From positions 1-5,680 of the forward strand of contig CABXKZ010000027.1 in assembly GCA_902512865.1 (NCBI GenBank): a stretch of 5,680 nt of DNA, given 5' to 3'. A program made the position numbers and the translations under genes. Under the pieces are notes generated by a model. That model was not told the origin of the DNA. It saw only the letters and a program-made list of their open reading frames with translations, and searched no databases. Positions 1-5,499 of the stretch are shown in pieces. How positions within the stretch are numbered: position 1 is the stretch's first letter; every line of letters starts with the position of its first letter. This stretch comes from an uncultured marine group I thaumarchaeote (GTDB lineage Archaea; Thermoproteota; Nitrososphaeria; Nitrososphaerales; Nitrosopumilaceae).

Positions 1-1722
1 GGAATCTTACCTAATATTCATATGACAATTAAAGCGGTAGATCCGGAAAAACCTGACCCAAAACAATACATCTTAACTGTAAAAGACAACGGTCCTGGAA
101 TTCCTTCAAAACATGTCCCTCTGGCATTTGGAACTGTTTTGTATGGTTCAAAATTTGGTCTTAAACAAGCTCGTGGAATGTTTGGATTAGGTGCAACTAT
201 GGCTATACTATATGGACAAATTACTACAAACAAATCTGTAAAAGTCAAAAGTAATGCAGATGGAAAAACTCGTTTCGATTTTGAAATGTTACTAGATATT
301 CAAAAAAATAAACCTGTCATACTAAAAAAACAAGAAACACCTAGTTCTGAAAAAGGACTTAGTGTAAGTATTTGTTTAGATGGTGATTATTCCAAAGCAG
401 GTACAAAAATTCGTGATTATGTTTATCAAACTTCGTTAATTACTCCATATGCAACAATTGCTTTTGATGATCCTAAAGGTGAGAAATTTCATCATAAAGC
501 AATAATTCGCTCAATGCCCCCTGCCCCCACAATCATTGCACCTCATCCTTATGGTATTGATGTTGAAACAATCCGTCGAATGCTTGTTGATACCCACTAT
601 CAAATTCCAAATGTTGATGATAAAATGATTGAAAAAGTTAGGAAAGAACTTGGAATGTCAAAAAAGAAATTCACATACGATGAAATTATGAAAAAGACTG
701 AAAAAAAATGGAAATCACTTACCAGACCTGTACGTGTTGTAATATCTCTAATGTCATTTCTTGAAGCAGATTTTGAAAAATTACAAAGAATTAGAATTGA
801 AGATGTTGATCTTCGAAATAACAAATTAGTTTATTGGGATTATAGTACTTCTCAAACCCTTGTAGCAGAAATGGATGTTGAAAGTCATTTCTATAAACAA
901 TTAGCAAATACTGTTCAAGGTGAATCTCTTACCCACTTTTTATCAAAAAGATTTCAAAGAGTAGGTCCAACGGCTGCATTAGAATTTTGTAAATTTGCCA
1001 AGTTCAAACCTGAAACCAGAGTTGGAAATATGACTGACCATGAATTAGTAAAATTAAGTGATGCATTGCAAACATATGAAGGATTTAGATCACCTGATCC
1101 TACATGTTTAGCACCACTAGGTGACGGTCCACTTGAAAAAGGAATTGAGAGAAGATTTGAACCTGATTTTATGGCTGTAGTTCAAAGAACTGCATCTGCA
1201 TATTCTGGATTTCCATTTGTTATAGAAATGGGAATTGCATATGGGGGTAAAATTGAAACACGTGGTACTACTGTATACCGATTTGCAAATAGAATTCCAT
1301 TGTTATACGATGAAGGTAGTGATGTGGTACTAAAAGTTGTAAAAGATACAGATTGGAATCGTTACAAAGTGAAAAATGATTCTGCCCCCCTCATAATTGT
1401 TTCACATATTTGTTCAACTAGAGTGCCATACAAAACAGTAGGAAAAGAAAATGTTGCTGATAGGCCAGAAATTGAAAAAGAACTTAGATTGGCACTTCAA
1501 TTTTTATCAAGAAAACTCTCTGGATATATGTCTAAAAAAGGTCAAGCCGAAATGGCAAAAAAACGTGCAAATTTGTATTCAAAATATTTACCACTTGTAG
1601 CACAATTTTGTACTGAATTATCTGGAAATAAAAAAGAACCAAACTATAAAGAAATGATAAAAGAAGAAACTGCATTGATTAATTCAGAAGGTTCACAAGA
1701 GGAGGTAAAAAAGAATGGCTAA
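1..1722 (+). CDS. top6B: DNA topoisomerase VI subunit B (5' end outside the window)
   Basis: ATPase subunit of the type IIB topoisomerase, which passes one duplex through another and relaxes supercoils or decatenates DNA with Top6A. The frame is open from base 1, and the first codons (GILPNI) match the segment just after the N-box of Top6B, so about 50 N-terminal residues are missing and the ATG at 22 is internal. Counting from base 1, 573 residues are visible: the GHKL motif DNGPGIP at 29-35, the ATP-lid glycine motif RGMFGLG at 58-64, HPYGID at about 182, an H2TH-type region at about 308-375 and the transducer domain after it. Lys482 in VGKEN aligns with switch lysine K427 of the Sulfolobus shibatae enzyme (alignment from memory). 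Residues about 199-307 have no counterpart in the 530-residue Sulfolobus protein. The gene overlaps top6A by 8 bases, which suggests translational coupling. Identity is firm; the role of the insertion is unknown. Confidence 0.96.
   Translation, partial: GILPNIHMTIKAVDPEKPDPKQYILTVKDNGPGIPSKHVPLAFGTVLYGSKFGLKQARGMFGLGATMAILYGQITTNKSVKVKSNADGKTRFDFEMLLDIQKNKPVILKKQETPSSEKGLSVSICLDGDYSKAGTKIRDYVYQTSLITPYATIAFDDPKGEKFHHKAIIRSMPPAPTIIAPHPYGIDVETIRRMLVDTHYQIPNVDDKMIEKVRKELGMSKKKFTYDEIMKKTEKKWKSLTRPVRVVISLMSFLEADFEKLQRIRIEDVDLRNNKLVYWDYSTSQTLVAEMDVESHFYKQLANTVQGESLTHFLSKRFQRVGPTAALEFCKFAKFKPETRVGNMTDHELVKLSDALQTYEGFRSPDPTCLAPLGDGPLEKGIERRFEPDFMAVVQRTASAYSGFPFVIEMGIAYGGKIETRGTTVYRFANRIPLLYDEGSDVVLKVVKDTDWNRYKVKNDSAPLIIVSHICSTRVPYKTVGKENVADRPEIEKELRLALQFLSRKLSGYMSKKGQAEMAKKRANLYSKYLPLVAQFCTELSGNKKEPNYKEMIKEETALINSEGSQEEVKKNG
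1701..1706 (+). promoter_or_regulatory. Strong Shine-Dalgarno site for top6A
   Basis: GGAGGT, preceded by GA, lies inside the last codons of top6B and ends 8 bases before the top6A ATG at 1715. It is complementary to the conserved 3' end of 16S rRNA. It fixes the top6A start and explains how subunit A is translated from the top6BA transcript. It is the only strong site of this kind at a gene start in the window. Confidence 0.85.
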
Positions 1723-2836
1723 AAAACAGACTAAAAAAGAAACCAAAAAACAAACTAAAAAAGATAAAATTGACAAATCAAAAAATTTGATTAGTCTTCT
1801 CAAAAAACATGGCGCTCAAGTATATGAAGATCTCGAAAATGGTGAATTCCCAAAATTTTCAATCCCAAATCGTTCTATTAGCAATATCATTTATGATAAG
1901 AAATTAAGGCAGTATGTACTTGGAACTAACACTTCTCTAAGAAGTTCAAGAAATAGTTCACAATTACGTTCATTTACTCAATTATTATGGCTCGCATTTT
2001 TTGCTAACAAATTAACACATGAAAAGAAATCATCTACTCTTCGAGATGTTTACTATTCTTCTCAAGCATTTGCAGTAGACTTTGAAGACCAAGGTGAATC
2101 TGATAACATTATTGTTGATTTGGAAGCCGTTTTGTCTCAACCCCGAGAAGACTTCTATGTATTTCCTGAAGAGAGAAGTAGCATTTTTGGTGATTTAACA
2201 ATAGAGTACACAATTCCTGGCTATGAAGGAAAGACGCAGAATCTTTCTAGTCATCCTGATGGATATGCAATTGGTCCAAGTATGACTTCTGCAGAATTAG
2301 TAGATACTAGTGCGGAACTTGTAATTGCTATAGAAAAAGGTGGTCTATTTACTAGATTTGTAGAAGAACAAGTTGATAAAAAATTCAAATCAATAATTAT
2401 CAATACTGGAGGTCAAGCTCCTCGTTCAACACGTACTTTGTTAAAACGATTACATGATGAAATGGGGCTACCTGTTGTAATTCTAACTGATGGAGATGTG
2501 TACGGAGAACATATTGCAATGGTTATCAAGTCTGGTTCAGCAAATGCAGCTCATCTTAAAGGATTAACTGTACCTGATGCAAAATGGATGGGTGTATGGG
2601 CTACTGACATTGATAAATTTAAACTTCCCACAATCCCAATGACTGAATCTGATATCAAACGTTGTTATGATCTGTTGAAAGATCCTAGATACCAAGAAGG
2701 ATTATGGAAAAGAGAACTTGAAGTATTCATAAAAATTAAAAGAAAAGCAGAATTAGAAGCATTTTCTAAATACGGTCTTAATAATATCACTGAAAAATAT
2801 TTACCTAAAAAATTAGAAGAATCAAAAAGTTTTTGA
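1715..2836 (+). CDS. top6A: DNA topoisomerase VI subunit A (Spo11-like)
   Basis: DNA-cleaving subunit of topoisomerase VI and archaeal homologue of Spo11. It forms a transient phosphotyrosyl double-strand break while Top6B supplies the ATP-driven gate. The 373 residues are a normal length for the family. The winged-helix (5Y-CAP) domain contains the RDVYY motif at 110-114; by position Tyr114 should be the catalytic tyrosine. The Toprim metal site is intact: Glu207 in AIEKGG, and Asp259 and Asp261 in TDGDVYG. The residue after DGD is Val, where Pro is common in relatives I recall (DPYG). The first 24 residues are a lysine-rich tail with a tandem 8-residue repeat. The start at 1715 follows a strong ribosome site and lies inside the end of top6B. 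The last 15 bases, stop included, are also the last 15 bases of the convergent gene on the other strand. Confidence 0.97.
   Translation: MAKKQTKKETKKQTKKDKIDKSKNLISLLKKHGAQVYEDLENGEFPKFSIPNRSISNIIYDKKLRQYVLGTNTSLRSSRNSSQLRSFTQLLWLAFFANKLTHEKKSSTLRDVYYSSQAFAVDFEDQGESDNIIVDLEAVLSQPREDFYVFPEERSSIFGDLTIEYTIPGYEGKTQNLSSHPDGYAIGPSMTSAELVDTSAELVIAIEKGGLFTRFVEEQVDKKFKSIIINTGGQAPRSTRTLLKRLHDEMGLPVVILTDGDVYGEHIAMVIKSGSANAAHLKGLTVPDAKWMGVWATDIDKFKLPTIPMTESDIKRCYDLLKDPRYQEGLWKRELEVFIKIKRKAELEAFSKYGLNNITEKYLPKKLEESKSF
1721..1768 (+). repeat. 24-base tandem duplication encoding the Top6A basic tail
   Basis: Bases 1721-1744 and 1745-1768 are two adjacent in-frame copies that match at 20 of 24 positions by eye. 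They encode KKQTKKET followed by KKQTKKDK. Each copy carries two runs of six A. The repeat gives Top6A a flexible, strongly positive N-terminus, which could contact DNA. That role is inference, since low-complexity lysine tails vary between relatives. Confidence 0.8.
2793..2812 (-). terminator. Possible T-rich terminator for the Hsp20-like gene
   Basis: Read on the minus strand, the stop codon at 2824-2822 is followed by a T6 run (2812-2807) and a T5 run (2797-2793); another T5 run (2828-2824) overlaps the stop. Archaeal RNA polymerase commonly terminates at short T-runs without a hairpin. The runs are also AAA lysine codons of top6A, so they may be incidental. Confidence 0.3.
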
Positions 2837-2837
2837 T
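2821..2837. repeat. Palindrome spanning both convergent stop codons
   Basis: ATCAAAAAGTTTTTGAT is a perfect inverted repeat with 8-base arms and one central base. It holds the last codons and stops of top6A (+) and of the Hsp20-like gene (-). Because of the symmetry both proteins end in nearly the same residues, SKSF and SKTF. It puts a T5 run at the end of each gene on its own strand, so it could act as a two-way transcription end. That role is inferred; the hairpin would be AT-rich and weak. Confidence 0.75.
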
Positions 2838-3322
2838 ATTTTAATTCTTAAAGTTAATACACCATTTCTGTATTTGAAATCACCAATTTCCATTTCTTTT
2901 GGGCCTTCAATCTGAACTTCTTTTGAAAATCCCTGAGAACCTCTGATGTATAAAACTCCATCAATCAGTCTAACGGCAATTTTATCCTCAGGACCTGGAA
3001 CTTCTGCAACGAAGACTGTTTCATCATCTCCTTTGATCAAATCATATACCCAACTCTTTGATTCTTGTTCTCTTGCTGCTGTAAATTTTGGTTTTTGAGT
3101 CATAACCATTCTCTTTATGACTCTAGTCCAGTAAACTATTGTTACTAGAGCAATTCCAATTAATATGAAACTAACAAATCCATTGTCTGCTCGTAATGAC
3201 ATTGCATATACCAAACCAAAGAAAACTAGTAAAATTATAGGTATGACATAATTTAGTGATTTTTCAGTCGGCTGTGTTGCATTTGCATATTTACTCAATA
3301 CATACAAAATTAGTTTCACCAA
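2822..3322 (-). CDS. Membrane-anchored Hsp20/alpha-crystallin-like protein
   Basis: No named family member recognised. The 166-residue protein has two hydrophobic segments, at about 24-43 and 48-65, followed by a basic stretch (RVIKRMVMTQKPK), so both ends should face the cytoplasm. Residues about 91-162 resemble an alpha-crystallin (Hsp20) domain: EVPGPEDKIAV, then GVLYIRG, then YRNGVLTLRIKI, which echoes the NGVL signature of small heat-shock proteins. A CS/p23-type fold is the alternative. Typical Hsp20 proteins are soluble, so a membrane anchor is unusual; a role in membrane protein quality control is inference. The start is uncertain: TTG at 3322, or GTG at 3319, which fits a leaderless transcript from the TATA-like box centred near 3344. 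There is no in-frame ATG before residue 41. The 3' end overlaps top6A by 15 bases. Confidence 0.82.
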   Translation of the reverse strand: MVKLILYVLSKYANATQPTEKSLNYVIPIILLVFFGLVYAMSLRADNGFVSFILIGIALVTIVYWTRVIKRMVMTQKPKFTAAREQESKSWVYDLIKGDDETVFVAEVPGPEDKIAVRLIDGVLYIRGSQGFSKEVQIEGPKEMEIGDFKYRNGVLTLRIKISKTF

Positions 3323-3339
3323 ATATAAAGCATCTTTGA

Positions 3340-3347
3340 TTTTTATA
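3340..3347. promoter_or_regulatory. TATA-like box centred between divergent genes
   Basis: The + strand reads TTTTTATA and the - strand TATAAAAA. The box centre, near 3343.5, is almost midway between the possible starts on the two sides (TTG 3322 or GTG 3319 on the minus strand; TTG 3367 or TTG 3370 on the plus strand). Archaeal TATA boxes lie about 26 bases before transcription start, so either orientation would give leaderless or nearly leaderless mRNA. A second AT-rich element at 3321-3330 (AAATATAAAG) could instead serve the + genes with a short leader. Confidence 0.55.
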
Positions 3348-3360
3348 GGCAGACTCCTAT
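3345..3360. promoter_or_regulatory. Candidate operator, ATAGG-N6-CCTAT
   Basis: A 5-base inverted repeat with a 6-base spacer overlaps one end of the central TATA-like box. It lies between that box and the + gene start. A dimeric regulator bound here would block the + promoter and could affect the - promoter. The winged-helix protein encoded at 3618-3986 is a candidate ligand. The arms are short, so chance is possible. Confidence 0.35.
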
Positions 3361-3366
3361 CTGTAA

Positions 3367-3609
3367 TTGTTGGCTGAAAACTCTACAAAAAAAGTCACAA
3401 CAATGGACCTTATTACCAAAGGTTCCTTGATTGCACTAATAATTACTATTCCAACACTAATTGTATTCTTTGGTGTTTGGACTATAACTGCTGATTTGAT
3501 TTATGGTGCAATTGGTGGACTGGTAACAAATTTTATCACGTTGGGCATTTCATTTAAAATAGTTAATAAGAAATTTACTAAAAAACCAAAAAACGATTTT
3601 GAATTATAG
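3367..3609 (+). CDS. Small two-helix membrane protein, function unknown
   Basis: Not recognised. The 80-residue protein has a short polar N-terminus, two hydrophobic segments at about 20-39 and 44-66, and a basic C-terminal tail (KIVNKKFTKKPK). This predicts a helical hairpin with both ends in the cytoplasm. The second helix region is glycine-rich (GAIGGLVTN). TTG at 3367 or TTG at 3370 is the likely start, because the central TATA-like box sits about 25 bases upstream and neither shows a ribosome site. ATG at 3403 (residue 13) is possible but has no box at the right distance. It is the first of four + genes and lies 8 bases before the winged-helix gene, so it may be a membrane partner of that regulator. 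This is inference from position only. Confidence 0.7.
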   Translation: MLAENSTKKVTTMDLITKGSLIALIITIPTLIVFFGVWTITADLIYGAIGGLVTNFITLGISFKIVNKKFTKKPKNDFEL

Positions 3610-3617
3610 TTAGTACG

Positions 3618-3986
3618 ATGGAACTCTCACAAATTACAAAAACTTTGGTATCTGAAATAAAATTAACAGAAATTCAAGCAAAGATCTTTTTGCATATTGT
3701 AATTAATGGTAGAATGAAGACATCCAAAATCTCAAGTGATCTACATATCTCTCTTGATGAAGTAACTCAAAACTCAAAAAAACTTGTGGAATTGGGAGGA
3801 TTTATTGATATGCCCGATGATGAATTTGAGGCAATGCATCCTAGATTTACAGCAGTGAATATGTATAGAAAAATGTGTGAAAGAGAACAAAAGCAATTCA
3901 AAAAAAATCTTATCATTGATAATATTGGTGTTGCACTTGAAGTATCTTATGATGATGCAAGGACTAAATATAACAAAAAAAAGTGA
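3618..3986 (+). CDS. TrmB-type winged-helix DNA-binding protein
   Basis: A likely transcription regulator of 122 residues. Residues about 8-70 fit the winged-helix pattern of archaeal TrmB/MarR-like proteins. LTEIQAKIFLHIV corresponds to the opening helix (compare LTEYEAKVYLALL of TrmB), followed by KTSKISSDLHISLDEVTQNSKK as the helix-turn-helix and LVELGGFID leading into the wing. Residues 70-96 (EAMHPRFTAVNMYRKMCERE) resemble the linker helix after the TrmB DNA-binding domain. The sugar-binding C-terminal domain of full TrmB proteins is absent, so any signal would come from the short C-terminal region or a partner. ATG at 3618 has no clear ribosome site; the 8-base gap to the upstream gene implies co-transcription. 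Self-regulation through the upstream inverted repeat is a reasonable guess. The fold class is fairly sure; the target is unknown. Confidence 0.78.
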   Translation: MELSQITKTLVSEIKLTEIQAKIFLHIVINGRMKTSKISSDLHISLDEVTQNSKKLVELGGFIDMPDDEFEAMHPRFTAVNMYRKMCEREQKQFKKNLIIDNIGVALEVSYDDARTKYNKKK

Positions 3987-3992
3987 AAAAAT

Positions 3993-4424
3993 ATGAGTGA
4001 AACTCCTTCTGAGACTACAAAAGCCCCAGAAATTTACAAATGCTGTGATAATCCTCAGATAACATATCTTGCTCCTGTTAACATCAACATTGATGAAAGA
4101 ACTATTGGTTCTGTAGATGTTTGGAGATGTGCTGCTTGCATGAAATCATTTTGTGAAGAAAAAACATTGGGAATTGATTCTATTACTGATATAGTTGGAA
4201 TGCCACGAATTGAAAATGATGAAAAATGGGCAGTTATTATCAGTAAATTACAAAAAAGTAAAGACAAATGGAAACTAGTAAAACTAAAACAAAATGGCAT
4301 GATAAAATTTGAAACAACTGATGAAAAAGTAATTGAACTAAAAATTCAAGATTACAAAATTGTTGATGACTATCATTCAAGTTTTCTTGTATTAGATCAC
4401 ATACATCACGCAGTTGAAATTTAA
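3993..4424 (+). CDS. Cysteine-rich protein, probably metal-binding, function unknown
   Basis: Not recognised. The 143-residue soluble protein has five cysteines, all in the first 54 residues: an adjacent pair Cys17-Cys18 (YKCCDNP), then Cys46-x2-Cys49 and Cys54 (WRCAACMKSFC). A pair separated by about 28 residues from CxxC is the layout of a zinc ribbon or related zinc knuckle. The rest is a mixed alpha/beta segment without cysteine, and the C-terminus carries a histidine cluster (DHIHH at 135-139) that might add ligands. The first 12 residues are polar and probably disordered. It begins 6 bases after the winged-helix gene, with a weak GTGA near the start, so the two are probably co-transcribed. 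It could act with the regulator, but no activity can be read from the sequence. Confidence 0.72.
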   Translation: MSETPSETTKAPEIYKCCDNPQITYLAPVNINIDERTIGSVDVWRCAACMKSFCEEKTLGIDSITDIVGMPRIENDEKWAVIISKLQKSKDKWKLVKLKQNGMIKFETTDEKVIELKIQDYKIVDDYHSSFLVLDHIHHAVEI

Positions 4425-4426
4425 TC

Positions 4427-4711
4427 TTGAAACTTACCGTTAACATTCAAGATATCAATGGAACTCAAATGGCAGCAAAAATTGTTGGCACTTTTATTAT
4501 CGATAATCATTCCTTTCCTTTTACTGGAATTGCGTTTGGAAGAATTGGAGGTCAAAACATAGGAGTAAAACTTACTGAAGATGTAGAAAAAAACATCAAA
4601 GATTTAGGTTATGATCTAGATATTGTGATTGACACTCTACAAAAAAATCTCATTCAAGGTGATCTAACTCTTCCTGAAGGGTTGAAACGAGAATCTTTTG
4701 CTGATGATTAA
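4427..4711 (+). CDS. Small soluble protein, function unknown
   Basis: Not recognised. A 94-residue protein with no membrane segment and no cysteine. The first half reads like a beta-rich domain ([41 protein letters not shown]), followed by an acidic amphipathic helical region ([24 protein letters not shown], about 51-74) and an acidic end (FADD). The TTG at 4427 lies 2 bases after the upstream stop and keeps the first beta strand. ATG at 4469 (residue 15) would remove it, so TTG is preferred, although no ribosome site is visible. Tight spacing makes it the last gene of the + cluster. Its stop overlaps the stop of mtnP in the four bases TTAA. Confidence 0.68.
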   Translation: MKLTVNIQDINGTQMAAKIVGTFIIDNHSFPFTGIAFGRIGGQNIGVKLTEDVEKNIKDLGYDLDIVIDTLQKNLIQGDLTLPEGLKRESFADD

Positions 4712-5499
4712 AATTCTGCTTCTTCTAATGCCTTTTCACAAGAACATGATTTTGCAGCAGGAATTTTATCAATTAATACGGTAAGAAGTTTTTTTGTTAA
4801 TTCAACATTTTTTGATAATGTTTCAATAACTTCTTTTGCAGTAACTGGCTTTTCTGCCCAAACATCATAATCTGTTACTGTTGAAATTGATGCGTAACAA
4901 ATTTGCGCTTCTCTTGCTAATTGACATTCTGGAACTAATGTCATGCCAATAATCTCTGCACCTGTACTCTTGTAAAATTTTGATTCTGCTTTAGTTGAGA
5001 ATCTTGGCCCCTCTATACAGACATAGGTTGCCTCCTTGTGAATTTTTAGTTTTTGTTCATTTGTAACATCCAAAATAGCTTTTTGTAATTCTGGACAGAA
5101 TGGGTCTGCAACTGAAATATGTATCACTCTTCCATCTTCGGAAAATGAACCTTTTCGTGATTTTGTAAAATCTAAAAATTGTGTTGGTAATACAAAGTCT
5201 TGTGGTGCAAATTCTTCTTTCAAACTTCCTACTGCAGATGGTGCAATAATTCTTTTTACTCCTAATTCTTTGAATGCCCAAATGTTTGCTCTAAAATTTA
5301 TCATGTGTGGTGGAATTGTATGTTTTTTCCCATGTCTTGGTAAAAATGCAATTTTTCTTCCATTAAACTCACCAATTGTAATTGAATCAGATGGTTTTCC
5401 ATATGGTGTGTCTATGGTAATTTCTCTTGATTCTTTTAATAATCCTGAATCATAAATTCCTGTACCGCCAAAAATTCCAATCTCTGCAGTTTCTTCCAT
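4708..5499 (-). CDS. mtnP: S-methyl-5'-thioadenosine phosphorylase
   Basis: Cleaves methylthioadenosine with phosphate to adenine and methylthioribose-1-phosphate, recycling the by-product of polyamine synthesis. The 263 residues match the trimeric PNP/MTAP family: GGTGIYD (Thr13), PRHG (Arg55, His56), SAVGSL (Ser88, Ala89), CIEGPRFST (161-169), GMT (Met186, Thr187) and TDYDVW (Asp210, Asp212). These line up at constant offsets with human MTAP ligands recalled from memory. The two aspartates mark adenine-type substrates; PNP-type enzymes have Asn at the first. A C-terminal Cys252-Ser-Cys254 recalls the CxC disulfide of Sulfolobus MTAP II. The ATG at 5499 begins directly before the GGTG motif, as expected. 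It overlaps the stop of apt by one base, so the two are probably translationally coupled. PNP side activity is possible. Confidence 0.95.
   Translation of the reverse strand: MEETAEIGIFGGTGIYDSGLLKESREITIDTPYGKPSDSITIGEFNGRKIAFLPRHGKKHTIPPHMINFRANIWAFKELGVKRIIAPSAVGSLKEEFAPQDFVLPTQFLDFTKSRKGSFSEDGRVIHISVADPFCPELQKAILDVTNEQKLKIHKEATYVCIEGPRFSTKAESKFYKSTGAEIIGMTLVPECQLAREAQICYASISTVTDYDVWAEKPVTAKEVIETLSKNVELTKKLLTVLIDKIPAAKSCSCEKALEEAEF
4789..4813 (+). terminator. Possible T-run terminator for the four-gene + cluster
   Basis: About 80 bases after the stop at 4711, the + strand carries T7 (4789-4795) and T6 (4808-4813) runs. These fit archaeal T-run termination. They lie inside mtnP and are also its lysine-rich codons on the other strand, so the signal may be incidental. 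Confidence 0.3.

Noticed and set aside
22..24. ATG at 22 as the start of top6B.
   Set aside because: The frame is open before it, and the residues upstream (GILPNIH) belong to the conserved Top6B core, so the true start lies outside the window.
517..528. C-rich tracts in AT-rich DNA (also at 1385-1390).
   Set aside because: They are in-frame Ala/Pro codons of top6B (PPAP, APL). Other Ala-Pro pairs in the window use AT-rich codons, so this is a local codon choice and not a signal.
600..824. A 74-codon minus-strand open frame inside top6B, and similar antisense frames at 18-248, 4055-4300, 4240-4446 and 5057-5281, plus a + frame at 5270-5455.
   Set aside because: All lie wholly or almost wholly over well-supported genes in another frame. 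Their products lack domain character, and no promoter or ribosome site supports them.
727..846. The Top6B insertion contains a stretch (VRVVISLMSF...IRIEDVDLRNNKLVYW) that looks like the first conserved box of tyrosine recombinases.
   Set aside because: The catalytic arginine position is not Arg (ADFEKL instead of GLRxSEL), and no HxxR or catalytic tyrosine follows. The likeness rests on a short hydrophobic pattern and is probably chance.
3403..3405. ATG at 3403 as the start of the small membrane protein.
   Set aside because: No TATA-like box or ribosome site lies at a suitable distance, whereas TTG at 3367/3370 is well placed relative to the central box. It remains possible but is less likely.
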